The notes under the pieces: generated by a model
Databases searched by the model: none
Told to the model about the DNA's origin: nothing
What the model saw: only the letters and a program-made list of their open reading frames with translations
DNA from: Faecalicatena absiana
Lineage (GTDB): Bacteria > Bacillota > Bacilli > Lactobacillales > Lactobacillaceae
NCBI GenBank assembly: GCA_017309015.1
Contig: JAEDAG010000004.1
Span: forward strand, 1-64,000
DNA: 64,000 nt
Direction of reading: 5' to 3'
Program-made: the position numbers and the translations under genes
Shown: positions 43,104 through 51,685 of the stretch, piece after piece
Layout: each line of letters begins with the position of its first letter
Position numbering within the stretch: the first letter of the stretch is position 1

Positions 43104-44039
43104 ATGGAAAAAGAACTTGTTTTTGGTCACAGAAACCCAGATACTGACGCAATTGGCACCGCCATTGCCTACTCATACTTCCAGAACCAGCACGGCTACA
43201 ACACTGAAGCCGTAGCCTTGGGCGAAGCAAACGATGAAACTGCCTTTGCCTTGAAGAAGTTTGGCTTTGAAGCACCTCGCGTTGTCAAGACCGTTTCAAA
43301 CGAAGTCAACGCCATTATGCTGGTTGACCACAACGAACCTCAACAAAGCGTTGAAGACCGCGACAAGGTCAAGGTAACCCACGTGATCGACCACCACCGG
43401 ATCAGCAACTTCGCGACGATCGACCCATTGTTCTACCGGGCTGAACCAGTTGGCTGCACCTCAACTGTTTTGTGGGAAATGTTCCAAGAACAAAACATGG
43501 AAATCCCAGCCAACATTGCTGGGATCATGCTGAGTGCCATCATTTCCGACACCTTGCTCTTGAAGTCACCAACCACGACCGACACTGACAAGAAGGCCGT
43601 TGAATCACTGGCCAAGATTGCTGGCGTCGACTACCAGGAATACGGTCTGGAACTGCTGAAGGCCGGCACCAACATCGCTGCCAAGAGCGTTGAAGAATTG
43701 ATCGACCTTGACGCCAAGAGCTTTGAACTGGCAGGTAAGACGGCTCGCATCGCCCAAGTCAACGTCGTTGACGTTCCAGAAGCCCTGGAACGCAAGGAAG
43801 GCTTCCTGAAGGCCATGAAGGATGCCTCAGCAAAGAACGGCTACGACTTGTTCATGCTGGTGATCACCAACGTGCTTGACTCTGACTCAGAAGTGCTCTT
43901 CGTTGGCGACGACGAAAGCCAAAAGGTCTTTGCCAAGGCCTTCGGCAAGGAACTGAAGGACTCAGAAGCCCACTTGCCAGGCGTTGTGTCACGGAAGAAG
44001 CAAATCGTGCCACCATTGACCCGTGCTTTTGAAGGCTAA
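43104..44039 (+). CDS. ppaC: Manganese-dependent inorganic pyrophosphatase
   Basis: 311 residues, a family II pyrophosphatase of the DHH superfamily. Metal ligands appear in [11 protein letters not shown] (His, two Asp), LVDHNE and the DHH motif [10 protein letters not shown]. The C-terminal domain binds pyrophosphate through [10 protein letters not shown] near the end. It hydrolyses pyrophosphate and drives biosynthesis. Codon use is strongly biased (for example GAA, AAC and GTT/TTC preferences), which suggests high expression. The island of mobile DNA begins 24 bp behind its stop. Confidence 0.95.
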   Translation: MEKELVFGHRNPDTDAIGTAIAYSYFQNQHGYNTEAVALGEANDETAFALKKFGFEAPRVVKTVSNEVNAIMLVDHNEPQQSVEDRDKVKVTHVIDHHRISNFATIDPLFYRAEPVGCTSTVLWEMFQEQNMEIPANIAGIMLSAIISDTLLLKSPTTTDTDKKAVESLAKIAGVDYQEYGLELLKAGTNIAAKSVEELIDLDAKSFELAGKTARIAQVNVVDVPEALERKEGFLKAMKDASAKNGYDLFMLVITNVLDSDSEVLFVGDDESQKVFAKAFGKELKDSEAHLPGVVSRKKQIVPPLTRAFEG

Positions 44040-44062
44040 GAAAACAAAAAATTAAGCGTTGA

Positions 44063-45425
44063 TGTGACCCCCAAAAATTGGGACAAATTAGTATTAAGCC
44101 GTTAAGGTTGTTAAAACATGATTCCGATATTCAATCGGGGTCATGTTTTTTCGTCCTGTCTTGATTCTTACGTTGTTGTAGTAATCGATATATTTGTGAA
44201 TAGCTTGCTCAAGCTCATTTAAGTCCTTGTATTTATGTTCTTGGCCGTAGAACATCTCACGCTTAAGAATGCCGAAGAAGCCTTCCATTAAGCCGTCATC
44301 AAGAGAATTACCCAACCTGGACATACTCTGATCGATCCCTCTGTTAGCCAGAGCAGCTTGATATGCTTGGTGCTGATATTGCCAGCCACGGTCTGAGTGG
44401 AAAACAAGCCCGTTAAGAGATGGGTGCTTCTCAAATGCGTCATCTAGCATGGTCATTACTTGCTTAAGGTCTGGGTGCCTAGAAATATTGTAGGAGATAA
44501 TTTCTTTGGTACAACCATCAATAATTGGAGAAAGGTAGAGCTTTTGATCTTTGAGATGGAATTCTGTCACGTCGGTAAACCAATGTCTGTCGGGAATAAT
44601 TGCGTAGAAATTACGCTTGATTAAGTCTGGCTTGATCTTGCCTTGAACGCCGTAATAGCTGCTGTATTTACGTCTCTTGCGGATTGAGATGGCAAATAAG
44701 CCCATCTTTTGCATGAGCCTCTGCACCTTCTTATGATTGATCTCATAGCCTTCACGGCGAAGCTGTCCGTAGATTCGCCGGTACCCATAGCGCTGGCTGT
44801 GTTCAAGAAAGATCTCTTTGATTCTATCCATCAGCTTCTGGTTACCAGAATCCTTATCAAGCTTATGGGTTTGGTAGTAGTAGTTACTTCTTGAGATATG
44901 AGGCAATCCAGGGTTGGCATTGATAACGTCGTTAATGTACTTAACGCTAAGCCGCAATTCTTGCCTTAATTCATTGATTGTACGAGCTAATTCTTCTTTT
45001 CTTGGCTCTTGCGTTCTTGAATTAAGGCCTCCAATTTTTTTATGTATGCAAGCTCGACTGTAAGCCTCTTTACTTGCTCTTCCAGTTCTTTGATCCGCTG
45101 TTTGTCCTTGCTTTTGGGCATTCTTGGGTGGTCTACCTTTCTTCTTGGTAATGACAGTATACCCGTTTTCTTTAAAAGAGCGAAGCCAATTTGCAAGAAT
45201 TCCTGTATTTGTAAGTCCTAAGTCTAGAGAAACCTGTCTAAGTGCTTCACCTCTTAGCAGGACTCTATCAATGGCAGTAAGCTTGAAATCAACAGTATAT
45301 TTCTGTTGAGGGCGATCCAGAATATCTTCACCATGTTTTTGAATCAAGTCCACCAAATACTGGATTCCTCTACGCCCCATCCCATATTTCCGGCTAAGAT
45401 AGGTGCCCCTTCTGTGATCGTCCAC
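44063..45425 (-). mobile_element. IS3-family (IS150-like) element, left end missing
   Basis: Right end TGTGACCCCCAAAAATTGGGACAAA at 44063-44088 is of the IS150 type. The transposase gene follows on the minus strand. At the other side IS coding sequence ([14 protein letters not shown]) joins resolvase sequence at about 45425 with no terminal repeat, so the 5' end of orfA and the left inverted repeat are lost. No direct repeat can be expected. Confidence 0.8.
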
Positions 45426-45503
45426 CTTTTCTTGGCATACCACCATGAAAATTAGGATTATTAGCTTTAGCCCATGCTTTGCCCTCTTGGGTTCGACTAA
45501 CAA
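44094..45503 (-). pseudogene. IS150-like transposase, orfA and orfB fused by a 1-bp insertion
   Basis: The C-terminal half is a normal OrfB: HTH-like NYYYQT...RYGYRRIYGQL, then the DDE integrase core WFTDVTEF (Asp), VFHSDRGWQYQ (Asp), DDGLMEGFFGILKRE (Glu). OrfA normally ends in a leucine-zipper (RIKELEEQVKRLTVELAYIK), reached by ribosomal slippage into OrfB. Here one extra base near 45126 (PPKNAQ... instead of PPKMPKSKDKQR) throws OrfA into the OrfB frame early, giving a continuous ORF in which about 50 residues, including the zipper, are replaced by out-of-frame sequence. The first 27 residues of the ORF are resolvase DNA read in another frame. It is probably inactive because the left end is missing. 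Confidence 0.75.
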
Positions 45504-45864
45504 TCAAATCTCGCTCAAATTCTGTAAAGGCACTAAAGACAGTGAAAATTAAACGTCCACTTGGTGAATTATCAATCGTTCCAATATTTAAAACCCGCAG
45601 AATGCCCCCCCTCAGCATTCATTTTTTTACAATGTTGAGTGCGTCTTGCGTATTTCTAGCTAAACGATCTAATTTAGTGACGATTAAGGTATCGCCACTT
45701 TCAATCTTGGCCATTAATTTATCAAATTCAGGACGATTAGCAGTGGTGCCAGTATACTTATCTTTGAAGATGTTTGTAGCTCCAGTTCGTTTTAAATCGT
45801 CAACTTGACTACTTAAATCTTGTTTAACAGTAGATACTCTTGCATACCCATATATTGTATTCAT
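45427..45864 (-). pseudogene. Serine resolvase, frameshifted and cut off by the IS
   Basis: The first frame (45864-45619) gives the catalytic N-terminus: YGYARVSTVKQDLSSQ with the nucleophilic Ser, then KLDRLARNTQDAL with the conserved Arg residues. It stops at TGA where a run of seven A (eight would keep frame) meets the next segment. Coding resumes after a run of seven G as [18 protein letters not shown]...[27 protein letters not shown]. The DNA-binding HTH at the end is replaced by the IS. The element was probably a plasmid or Tn3-type resolvase. Confidence 0.85.
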
Positions 45865-46172
45865 ATTTAGCTCTTTTCTGGTTGGCTCTTGACACTAAGT
45901 CTTGACTACACGTAATACCGGTATTCTCAAATTGTATTCAAGACTGTCAATTTATGAATACAAAATATGTTAATCTTTCCCACGGTAATATCTTTTAAGT
46001 TCTTGATATAAAGAACTATTTTCTAGCAAGTATTCATTATAGTGAAAAATGCCTAGTATTTTCTGGCAGAAAGGTTGCATTATTGTGACTACAGTTGTAA
46101 ACTAATAAGCGTTAGGAGGTTACAAATGTAAACTTAGAATTCAATTAATGAAGGAAGGAAGCCAATTGAAGG
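45865..46172. other. Intergenic region with possible res site
   Basis: AATACCGGTATT (45914-45925) is a perfect palindrome centred in a larger inverted pair, TTGACA (45889-45894) and TGTCAA (45945-45950), with exactly the same centre. Right upstream of the resolvase this resembles a recombination subsite. The other half, near 46090, is the cop operator. No ORF in between. Confidence 0.45.
46075..46130 (+). promoter_or_regulatory. copY-copB promoter with two cop boxes
   Basis: TTGCAT (46075-46080) and TAAACT (46098-46103) are 17 bp apart. Two exact matches to the CopY operator TACANNTGTA lie at 46090-46099 (TACAGTTGTA, overlapping the -10) and 46121-46130 (TACAAATGTA). Copper would release CopY and turn on both genes. 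Confidence 0.85.
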
Positions 46173-46601
46173 ATGGATGCAAAGAATGTAACTATCACCG
46201 ATTCTGAATGGATGGTTATGAGAGCAATTTGGACAATGGGACATGCGACTAGTCGTGAACTAATCGATGCTATGAACGAATTAGAAGGCTGGTCAGCTTC
46301 AACAACCAAAACGCTACTTCACAGGTTGATTCAAAAACAGGCGGTTGCGCAGCATGGCGGCAGTCGACCATTCACGTATAAGCCGGTTGTTGGCGAGAAG
46401 GAATCAATGGTGGCAGCGGCAGATGATTTGTTTGACCATATGTGTGCGATGCGGGCTGGTCCAACAATTGCCGGCGTTATTCAGTCAAGGGAACTCTCAC
46501 GGGCGGATATTGCGAACTTACAGGCGATTCTAGCTGAAAAGGCCAAAACAGCGCCCGAGGAAGTTCAGTGTAACTGCTTGCCAGGTGATCAAACGTGTTA
46601 A
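46173..46601 (+). CDS. copY: Copper-responsive repressor, CopY/TcrY family
   Basis: 142 residues. The N-terminal BlaI/MecI-type winged helix has ITDSEWMVMRAIWTMGHATSRELIDAM and STTKTLLHRLIQKQAV. The C-terminus ends in CNCLPGDQTC. Canonical CopY has CxCxxxxCxC; here Gln stands where the third Cys is usual, leaving three of four thiols. It binds the two cop boxes just upstream and lets go when Zn is replaced by Cu(I). The copper pump follows after 132 bp. The base composition is AT-richer than the chromosome around it, indicating transfer. Confidence 0.9.
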   Translation: MDAKNVTITDSEWMVMRAIWTMGHATSRELIDAMNELEGWSASTTKTLLHRLIQKQAVAQHGGSRPFTYKPVVGEKESMVAAADDLFDHMCAMRAGPTIAGVIQSRELSRADIANLQAILAEKAKTAPEEVQCNCLPGDQTC

Positions 46602-46733
46602 GACTGTGGTGTTCTGTTTACTTTTAGGATTGCTGCACAAAAATCCCGAGTCCGGGGATTTCCACACAAGGAGCTTATATTTAGGCTTCTAACCGCTTTG
46701 CTACGCACACTTATTTTTAGGAGGTCGATAATC

Positions 46734-48908
46734 ATGGCAAATAAAGAGGAACATATGAACATGAAAAACATGAGTGCTAAGAATATGGAAAATAATGAAT
46801 CAAATATGAGTCATATGGATCATGATGACATGAAAATGGATCACGATATGACCGAAACGGATCACAGCCAAATGAACATGAATCACGGTGATATGGATAT
46901 GGCTGGGACCGACATGATGATGCACGGTGGCTCAATGATGCATATGGGGAATTTGAAAGTTAAATTTTGGGTCTCCGTTGTCTTAGCGATTCCAGTTTTA
47001 CTGTTAGCACCAATCATGGGTTTAAACGTTTCCATCCTTAGTTTCAGTTCACCGCTAATTGTTGGCATTATCATCGTTTTGTTTGATACGGCACTTTACT
47101 TTTATGGCGGAATGCCCTTTTTAAAGGGGGCTAAAGCGGAAATTCAGAATAAATCTCCTGAAATGATGACGCTAGTAACCCTTGGAATTTCCGTTTCGTA
47201 TTTCTACAGTTTGTACGCATTTATTGCCAACAACTTCTTGAACCCGGCAAATCCTGTAATGGATTTTTCGTTCGAACTTGCAACCCTGATTTTAATTATG
47301 CTTCTAGGACACTGGATTGAAATGAATGCATTGATGGGGGCTGGGAATGCATTACAAAAGATGGCGGCTCTGTTGCCTAAGACGGCCCATCTAGTTACAG
47401 ATAATGGTGAAACAAAAGAAGTGCCAGTATCTGATTTAAAAGTTGGTCAAGCTTTCCAAGTGCGTTCAGGTGAGAGTATTCCAGCCGATGGTGTTATTAC
47501 GGCTGGGGAGTCGACCGTGAATGAAGCACTGGTAACCGGTGAATCTGCTGCCGTTACCAAGAACGTTGGCGATAAGGTCATTGGTGGTACAATCAACAAT
47601 AACGGGACGCTAACGGTTAAAATTAGTGGTACTGGTGACTCCGGCTATCTTTCTCAAGTAATGAAAATGGTTCGAAATGCCCAGCAAGCTAAATCTAAAG
47701 CAGAAGATAAAGCTGATTTAGTTGCCAAATATCTATTTTACGCGGCACTTAGTGTTGGGATTATTGCTTTCTTTGCCTGGTTACCCCAGGGATTGTCGAC
47801 TGCAATGACAATCATGGTGACCGTCTTCGTGATAGCTTGCCCGCATGCATTAGGATTAGCGATTCCATTAGTGGTTTCTCGTTCTACTACGATTGGCGCT
47901 CAAAATGGGCTATTAGTTCGAAATCGCCAAGCCATTGAAGCAAGTCAACATGTTAGTCACGTTCTCTTGGATAAAACTGGCACGTTAACAGAAGGTAAAT
48001 TTACGGTGAATGCATTGATTCCAAATGATGGGATTGACGAAACAACGTTATTAAGCCGACTGGCCGCCCTTGAAAATAATTCGACTCATCCGCTGGCCCA
48101 AGCAATCATTGCTGAAGCCCAAGCGAAGGACATTGAAGTCGTTGCGGCTGAAAAGTCTCAAAATATTCCAGGCGTTGGTATTTCCGGTAATATTGATGGC
48201 ACTGACTATATGATTGTTAATGGTAACTATTTAACGAAGCAAGGGATCAGGTTTGACAAAGCCGCTGCTGATAAATGGGCTGCTAAGGGTAATTCCGTCA
48301 GCTTCCTATTGCAGGGCACCCAAGTTCAAGGAATGGTTGCTGAAGGCGACACCATCAAAGCGAGTGCTAAGGAATTAATTAGTGGTCTTCAGAGGCGAGG
48401 AATTACCCCTGTAATGCTCACTGGTGATAATCCAAAAGCCGCGGAACACGTTGCTAACTTACTAGGATTGACTGAATTCCATGCAGGTCTATTACCAGAT
48501 GATAAGCAAAAGATTATTGCTGATTATCAAGCAAAGGGCAATCACGTCATCATGGTTGGTGACGGCGTAAATGACGCACCAAGTCTTTCCGCGGCCGATA
48601 TTGGAATTGCAATTGGTGCCGGAACCGATGTTGCCATTGATTCCGCTGATGTTGTGTTGGTTAAATCAGAACCCAGCGATATTTTACATTTTCTTGATTT
48701 GGCTAAAATCACAAATCGGAAAATGGTTCAAAATCTCTGGTGGGGAGCAGGCTACAATATTGTCGCAATTCCACTCGCTGCCGGTGTGTTGTCATTTATG
48801 GGAATCACTCTAGACCCAGCCGTTGGTGCTGTGGCCATGGCGATGTCGTCAATTATCGTGGCAATTAATGCGATGGGATTGACTGGTAAAAAGATCAAAA
48901 ACGTGTAA
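46734..48908 (+). CDS. copB: Copper-exporting P1B-ATPase, CopB type
   Basis: 724 residues from the ATG after AGGAGG at 46719. The first 80 residues are a Met/His/Asp-rich tail (repeats such as MSHMDHDDMKMDHDM) that binds copper, in place of CxxC domains. Eight membrane helices. VIACPHALGLAIPL gives the CPH motif of the CopB/P1B-3 group; DKTGTLTEG holds the phosphorylated Asp; STHPLAQAI and MVGDGVNDAPSL are the other P-type blocks. It pumps Cu(I) or Cu(II)/Ag out of the cell. A hairpin AAATCCC...GGGGATTT lies in the gap after copY. A terminator follows. Confidence 0.93.
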   Translation: MANKEEHMNMKNMSAKNMENNESNMSHMDHDDMKMDHDMTETDHSQMNMNHGDMDMAGTDMMMHGGSMMHMGNLKVKFWVSVVLAIPVLLLAPIMGLNVSILSFSSPLIVGIIIVLFDTALYFYGGMPFLKGAKAEIQNKSPEMMTLVTLGISVSYFYSLYAFIANNFLNPANPVMDFSFELATLILIMLLGHWIEMNALMGAGNALQKMAALLPKTAHLVTDNGETKEVPVSDLKVGQAFQVRSGESIPADGVITAGESTVNEALVTGESAAVTKNVGDKVIGGTINNNGTLTVKISGTGDSGYLSQVMKMVRNAQQAKSKAEDKADLVAKYLFYAALSVGIIAFFAWLPQGLSTAMTIMVTVFVIACPHALGLAIPLVVSRSTTIGAQNGLLVRNRQAIEASQHVSHVLLDKTGTLTEGKFTVNALIPNDGIDETTLLSRLAALENNSTHPLAQAIIAEAQAKDIEVVAAEKSQNIPGVGISGNIDGTDYMIVNGNYLTKQGIRFDKAAADKWAAKGNSVSFLLQGTQVQGMVAEGDTIKASAKELISGLQRRGITPVMLTGDNPKAAEHVANLLGLTEFHAGLLPDDKQKIIADYQAKGNHVIMVGDGVNDAPSLSAADIGIAIGAGTDVAIDSADVVLVKSEPSDILHFLDLAKITNRKMVQNLWWGAGYNIVAIPLAAGVLSFMGITLDPAVGAVAMAMSSIIVAINAMGLTGKKIKNV

Positions 48909-48919
48909 TTAAGTGATGA

Positions 48920-48968
48920 CAAAAAGAGGAGAAAGACCAGCTGGTAGTCTGGTCTTTCTCCTCTTTTT
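48920..48968 (+). terminator. Terminator of copYB
   Basis: AGAGGAGAAAGACCAG/CTGGTCTTTCTCCTCT makes a 16-bp stem around CTGGTAGT, followed by T-run. Confidence 0.92.
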
Positions 48969-49067
48969 TTGAGCATCTTGCTTTTACACTATAATTTTTT
49001 CGTTACTGTACTGATTATAATATAGAGACTATAATTTTGAAATTTTTAGTATTTTCACTAATTTTTA

Positions 49068-50576
49068 GGTTCAGTATAAATTCTTGTGTAAATAGAAATT
49101 AGATAACAAAAAAAGAAGGGTTGTCCCTTACAATGTTAATAACGACAAAAACATGGGGAGCCCTTCTTACTATGAATTATACAGAACTGTCAGTTACTAC
49201 TCAAGATGTTATGCCTAACAAAGGTGTCTTATCCTTTAATTCTGGTCTTACCGACTTTATTCAAGTTGGCGAGCCAATTCAAAATGAAGGTGGATTAACC
49301 TTTGTAGGAAAGCTAGATGAGCGTGGTGATACCTTCTGTCCTAATTGCTCAAGAAAACTAGTTAAAAATGGGTCTTTAGAATCTACCCTTAAGCACGTCG
49401 CTATTGGTGGAGTACACACCAATATCAGAGTGTCCTATGCACGTTTTCGTTGTCTTAACATTGATTGCCAATTCAACACTAGAAGCCAGTCTATCCCTTT
49501 TAAAGCTGATGGTTATCGCATCACCAAACCTTTAAAAGAATACACTGAGAAACTGTTAAGCTATGGCCTTACTCTAAAGGCAGTGGCTTGGCTTACTGGC
49601 TTGGACAAGATGACTGTAAAGTCAATTCACAAGTCTCTTCTACTGTCTAAATTTACAACTGATGGCAAGACACTCATAAAACCTGAAAGGCAGGCAAAAT
49701 ACTTAGCCATTGATGAGTTTAAGCTCCACGATGGCCATAAGTACGCCACCGCAATCATAGACTGGGAAACAGGGTATATTCTCTACTTAGCCCATGGCAA
49801 GAAGAAAGCCGTTGTTTTCGAGTTTATGGATCATGTTGGCGATGAGTGGATGTCAAAAGTTGAGGCGGTGGCTTGCGACATGAATTCAGACTTCGAAGAA
49901 GCTTTTAAAGGGCGCTATCCCAAGCTAGACATCGTCTATGATCGCTTCCACATTATCAAGAATTTCAACGATAAAGTGGTTTCTGAGATCAGAAAGGATG
50001 AACAAAGACGGCTGGCTGAAGAAGGCTCTCCAGAGGCTGCTAAGTTGCTTAAGAACTCACGTTACATCTTGATGTCTAAGAGGTCCACATTAGTTCAGAA
50101 GGACGAGGATGCCCGTCAAGGCAAGCTAGTGTCTACTGCTGGTGAAATATTCAATACACCAGAAATAAAGGCTTATGGCGGTAATGAAGCATGGTATGAC
50201 GAGCTGTTGGAAGAAAACAAGTTCTTCTTCACAATAGACCTCGTCAAAGACTTGCTAGACCAGGCATACAACTCACATGACGAGGTGGAAATGTGCGTTA
50301 GACTTGAAGAGATCATAGACATCTGCAAGGCAACTGAGAATAGCCACTTTATTTGGTTTGCGCGTCTCTTAAATAACCATTTGAGAGGGATCTACACGTT
50401 CGCCAAATACGGGATATCAACTGGCAAACTTGAGGGTATCAACAATAAGATCAAGACTGAGAGACGTAAGGGTTATGGGTATCCAGATGATGAATACTTC
50501 TTTCTGCGATTAATGGAAATATCCCGAAAGGCATCCTAAATCTCACAGCCGTTTACACAAGTTTTTATACTGAACC
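49068..50576 (+). mobile_element. ISL3-family insertion sequence, complete, with 8-bp target duplication
   Basis: Terminal inverted repeats GGTTCAGTATAAA...TTGTGTAAA (from 49068) and TTTACACAAG...TTTATACTGAACC (to 50576). The flanks are identical: AATTTTTA at 49060-49067 and at 50577-50584, the 8-bp duplication expected of ISL3. The element is 1509 bp and holds one transposase gene. It looks recent and intact. Confidence 0.92.
49172..50539 (+). CDS. ISL3-family transposase
   Basis: 455 residues. An N-terminal zinc-finger-like part (CPNCSRKLVKNG, then RCLNIDCQFNTRSQSIPF), an HTH (LTLKAVAWLTGLDKMTVKSIHK), and the DDE core: AIDEFKLHDGHKYATAIID (Asp), AVACDMNSDFEEAFKGRYP (Asp), GISTGKLEGINNKIKTERRKGYG (Glu). 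The ATG at 49172 is chosen as the first in the domain; the longer frame from 49121 reads through the inverted-repeat region. It catalyses cut-and-paste movement of the element that carries it. Confidence 0.9.
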   Translation: MNYTELSVTTQDVMPNKGVLSFNSGLTDFIQVGEPIQNEGGLTFVGKLDERGDTFCPNCSRKLVKNGSLESTLKHVAIGGVHTNIRVSYARFRCLNIDCQFNTRSQSIPFKADGYRITKPLKEYTEKLLSYGLTLKAVAWLTGLDKMTVKSIHKSLLLSKFTTDGKTLIKPERQAKYLAIDEFKLHDGHKYATAIIDWETGYILYLAHGKKKAVVFEFMDHVGDEWMSKVEAVACDMNSDFEEAFKGRYPKLDIVYDRFHIIKNFNDKVVSEIRKDEQRRLAEEGSPEAAKLLKNSRYILMSKRSTLVQKDEDARQGKLVSTAGEIFNTPEIKAYGGNEAWYDELLEENKFFFTIDLVKDLLDQAYNSHDEVEMCVRLEEIIDICKATENSHFIWFARLLNNHLRGIYTFAKYGISTGKLEGINNKIKTERRKGYGYPDDEYFFLRLMEISRKAS

Positions 50577-50899
50577 AATTTTTATGTAAAATTAGCACTT
50601 TTTTTCGTATTTTTCACAAAAAAGCCCGTCAAATCAGCGTTTTCAACGTCTGCTAATTCTGGTGTAATAGAACAAGAAATTAAATAAATGAGGACACGAA
50701 AAAAGCTCATTGCACCTAGTTGAAATCACGCCAGAGAACGTGAGGCAATTAGATAAGAAAGACAAGCAGCAATTCAAAGCCGCCCTAGTTGGGCAGAACC
50801 AGTTATTGACCAATACGTTAATACAAGAGGTTGGAGAGCTAAGCCGTATACTTGGTGATTAATAATATGAAGAATCCGTTCACGATCATCAGGGGAAAA

Positions 50900-51151
50900 C
50901 TACTTCATGATAGGGTTTGCGTACAATCTTTTAACAATTTTAGTAATATACAAACCAGATTTCATGTATAAATCAGCAAATGTAACATTAGGATCATCAA
51001 AGACGTTAGGATTTTCCTTTTCTAAGTCATCAACCATGTGTTTTACTACTTTTTTAGGCGTGAAGATTTGGTTGGTCTTTTGTGGCGGAATATAGTCGAA
51101 GATATCCTCTTCATTGTTTTCATCAAAGTAGTTGCGGAGCTTGTATTTCAA
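50900..51151 (-). pseudogene. DNA methylase / restriction enzyme fragment
   Basis: 83 residues. NQIFTPKKVVKHMVDDLEKENPNVFDDPNVTFADLYMKSGLYITKIVKRLY resembles the SAM-binding start of N6-adenine methylases fused to type II/III-like restriction proteins (TP..VV..MV.. then DLYMKSGLYI in place of motif I). Both the beginning and the rest of the enzyme are missing, so it is a remnant of a restriction-modification gene. Confidence 0.55.
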
Positions 51152-51193
51152 GTCAAATTGGCAGAATCAACAAAATCTTAGAGGTTCGGAGAA

Positions 51194-51331
51194 ATGATTA
51201 TGAAAACGTTAGATAAGGTTATTGTTGATATGAGTGACCCTGCTTTCCCTTATATTCTTCAGCCTATTGCTGAAGATCGATTGAAAAAATGCATTCTAAT
51301 AGTTGAATTCATTTTTTTGTGGTTAAGCTAA
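51194..51331 (+). CDS. Small ORF of unknown function (45 aa)
   Basis: 45 codons after TTCGGAG. It begins MIMKTLDKVIVDMSDPAFPY and ends in a hydrophobic run (ILIVEFIFLWL). It may be the truncated start of a longer plasmid gene. Nothing recognised. Confidence 0.3.
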   Translation: MIMKTLDKVIVDMSDPAFPYILQPIAEDRLKKCILIVEFIFLWLS

Positions 51332-51334
51332 CAC

Positions 51335-51530
51335 TATCCTGCCGCGCTCGGGTAGAGTTCTGCATGAGATGCGCTCGCTATGCAATAGCCCGTCGGAGAT
51401 TTTTCTAACCGGATAATAGGCGCAGAAAAATAGCAGTTCTCCCAGTAGGAAGGGAGAACGCTACTACCTCGTAGAGCCCACACTTTACCTTATAAAGTAT
51501 AGTGGGTTATACTTTACTTGGAAGTAATCA
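51335..51530 (+). promoter_or_regulatory. Structured leader before cadD, candidate attenuator or riboswitch
   Basis: Several stable foldbacks lie in series: GTTCTCCC/GGGAGAAC (51442-51468), a possible CCACACTTTA/TAAAGTATAGTGG stem (51480-51508), and an overlapping AAAGTATA/TATACTTT hairpin (51496-51517) that excludes it. Two mutually exclusive hairpins are the hallmark of a switch. It does not match the yybP-ykoY Mn or M-box patterns I recall. The ends are estimates. Confidence 0.45.
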
Positions 51531-51580
51531 CCGAATTCCAGTTAGAAACTATTTTGTAACTACGTTTTGAGGAGGATAAA

Positions 51581-51655
51581 ATGCTTTCTTACGTCCGGCA
51601 TTACCCACTAGCGATAGCTAAATTAATGTGTCTGTGCTCCCCTAAAATCTGCTGA
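51581..51655 (+). CDS. 24-residue Cys-rich leader peptide before cadD
   Basis: A 24-codon ORF with an excellent Shine-Dalgarno (GAGGAGG six bases ahead), ending 30 bp before cadD. Its C-terminus is CLCSPKIC, a CxCx4C cluster like the copper/cadmium thiol site of CopY. It begins MLSYVRHYPLAIAK. It may be a metal-sensing leader whose translation tunes cadD, or a small metal-binding peptide. No family known to me. Confidence 0.5.
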   Translation: MLSYVRHYPLAIAKLMCLCSPKIC

Positions 51656-51685
51656 TTTATTACTGACTAATACAGGAGTTTTTTT

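Larger units (their letters stand above)
50577..51580. other. Decayed plasmid-type DNA and the structured cadD leader
   Basis: No complete gene. 50710-50863 encodes an unbroken stretch (HLVEITPENVRQL...ELSRILGD) without a good start; I do not recognise it. 50900-51151 (minus) is a methylase fragment. 51194-51331 is a 45-codon ORF with a GGAG-type site (KTLDKVIVDMSDPAFPYI...), unknown. From about 51335 to 51530 the sequence is full of foldbacks and belongs to the leader of cadD. Confidence 0.55.

Noticed and set aside
45394..45503. Separate start of the IS150 transposase at 45503
   Set aside because: The first 27 residues are resolvase DNA read in another frame, not part of a transposase.
51335..51530. 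yybP-ykoY (Mn) or M-box riboswitch in front of cadD
   Set aside because: The conserved cores of these classes that I know are not present; left as an unclassified leader.
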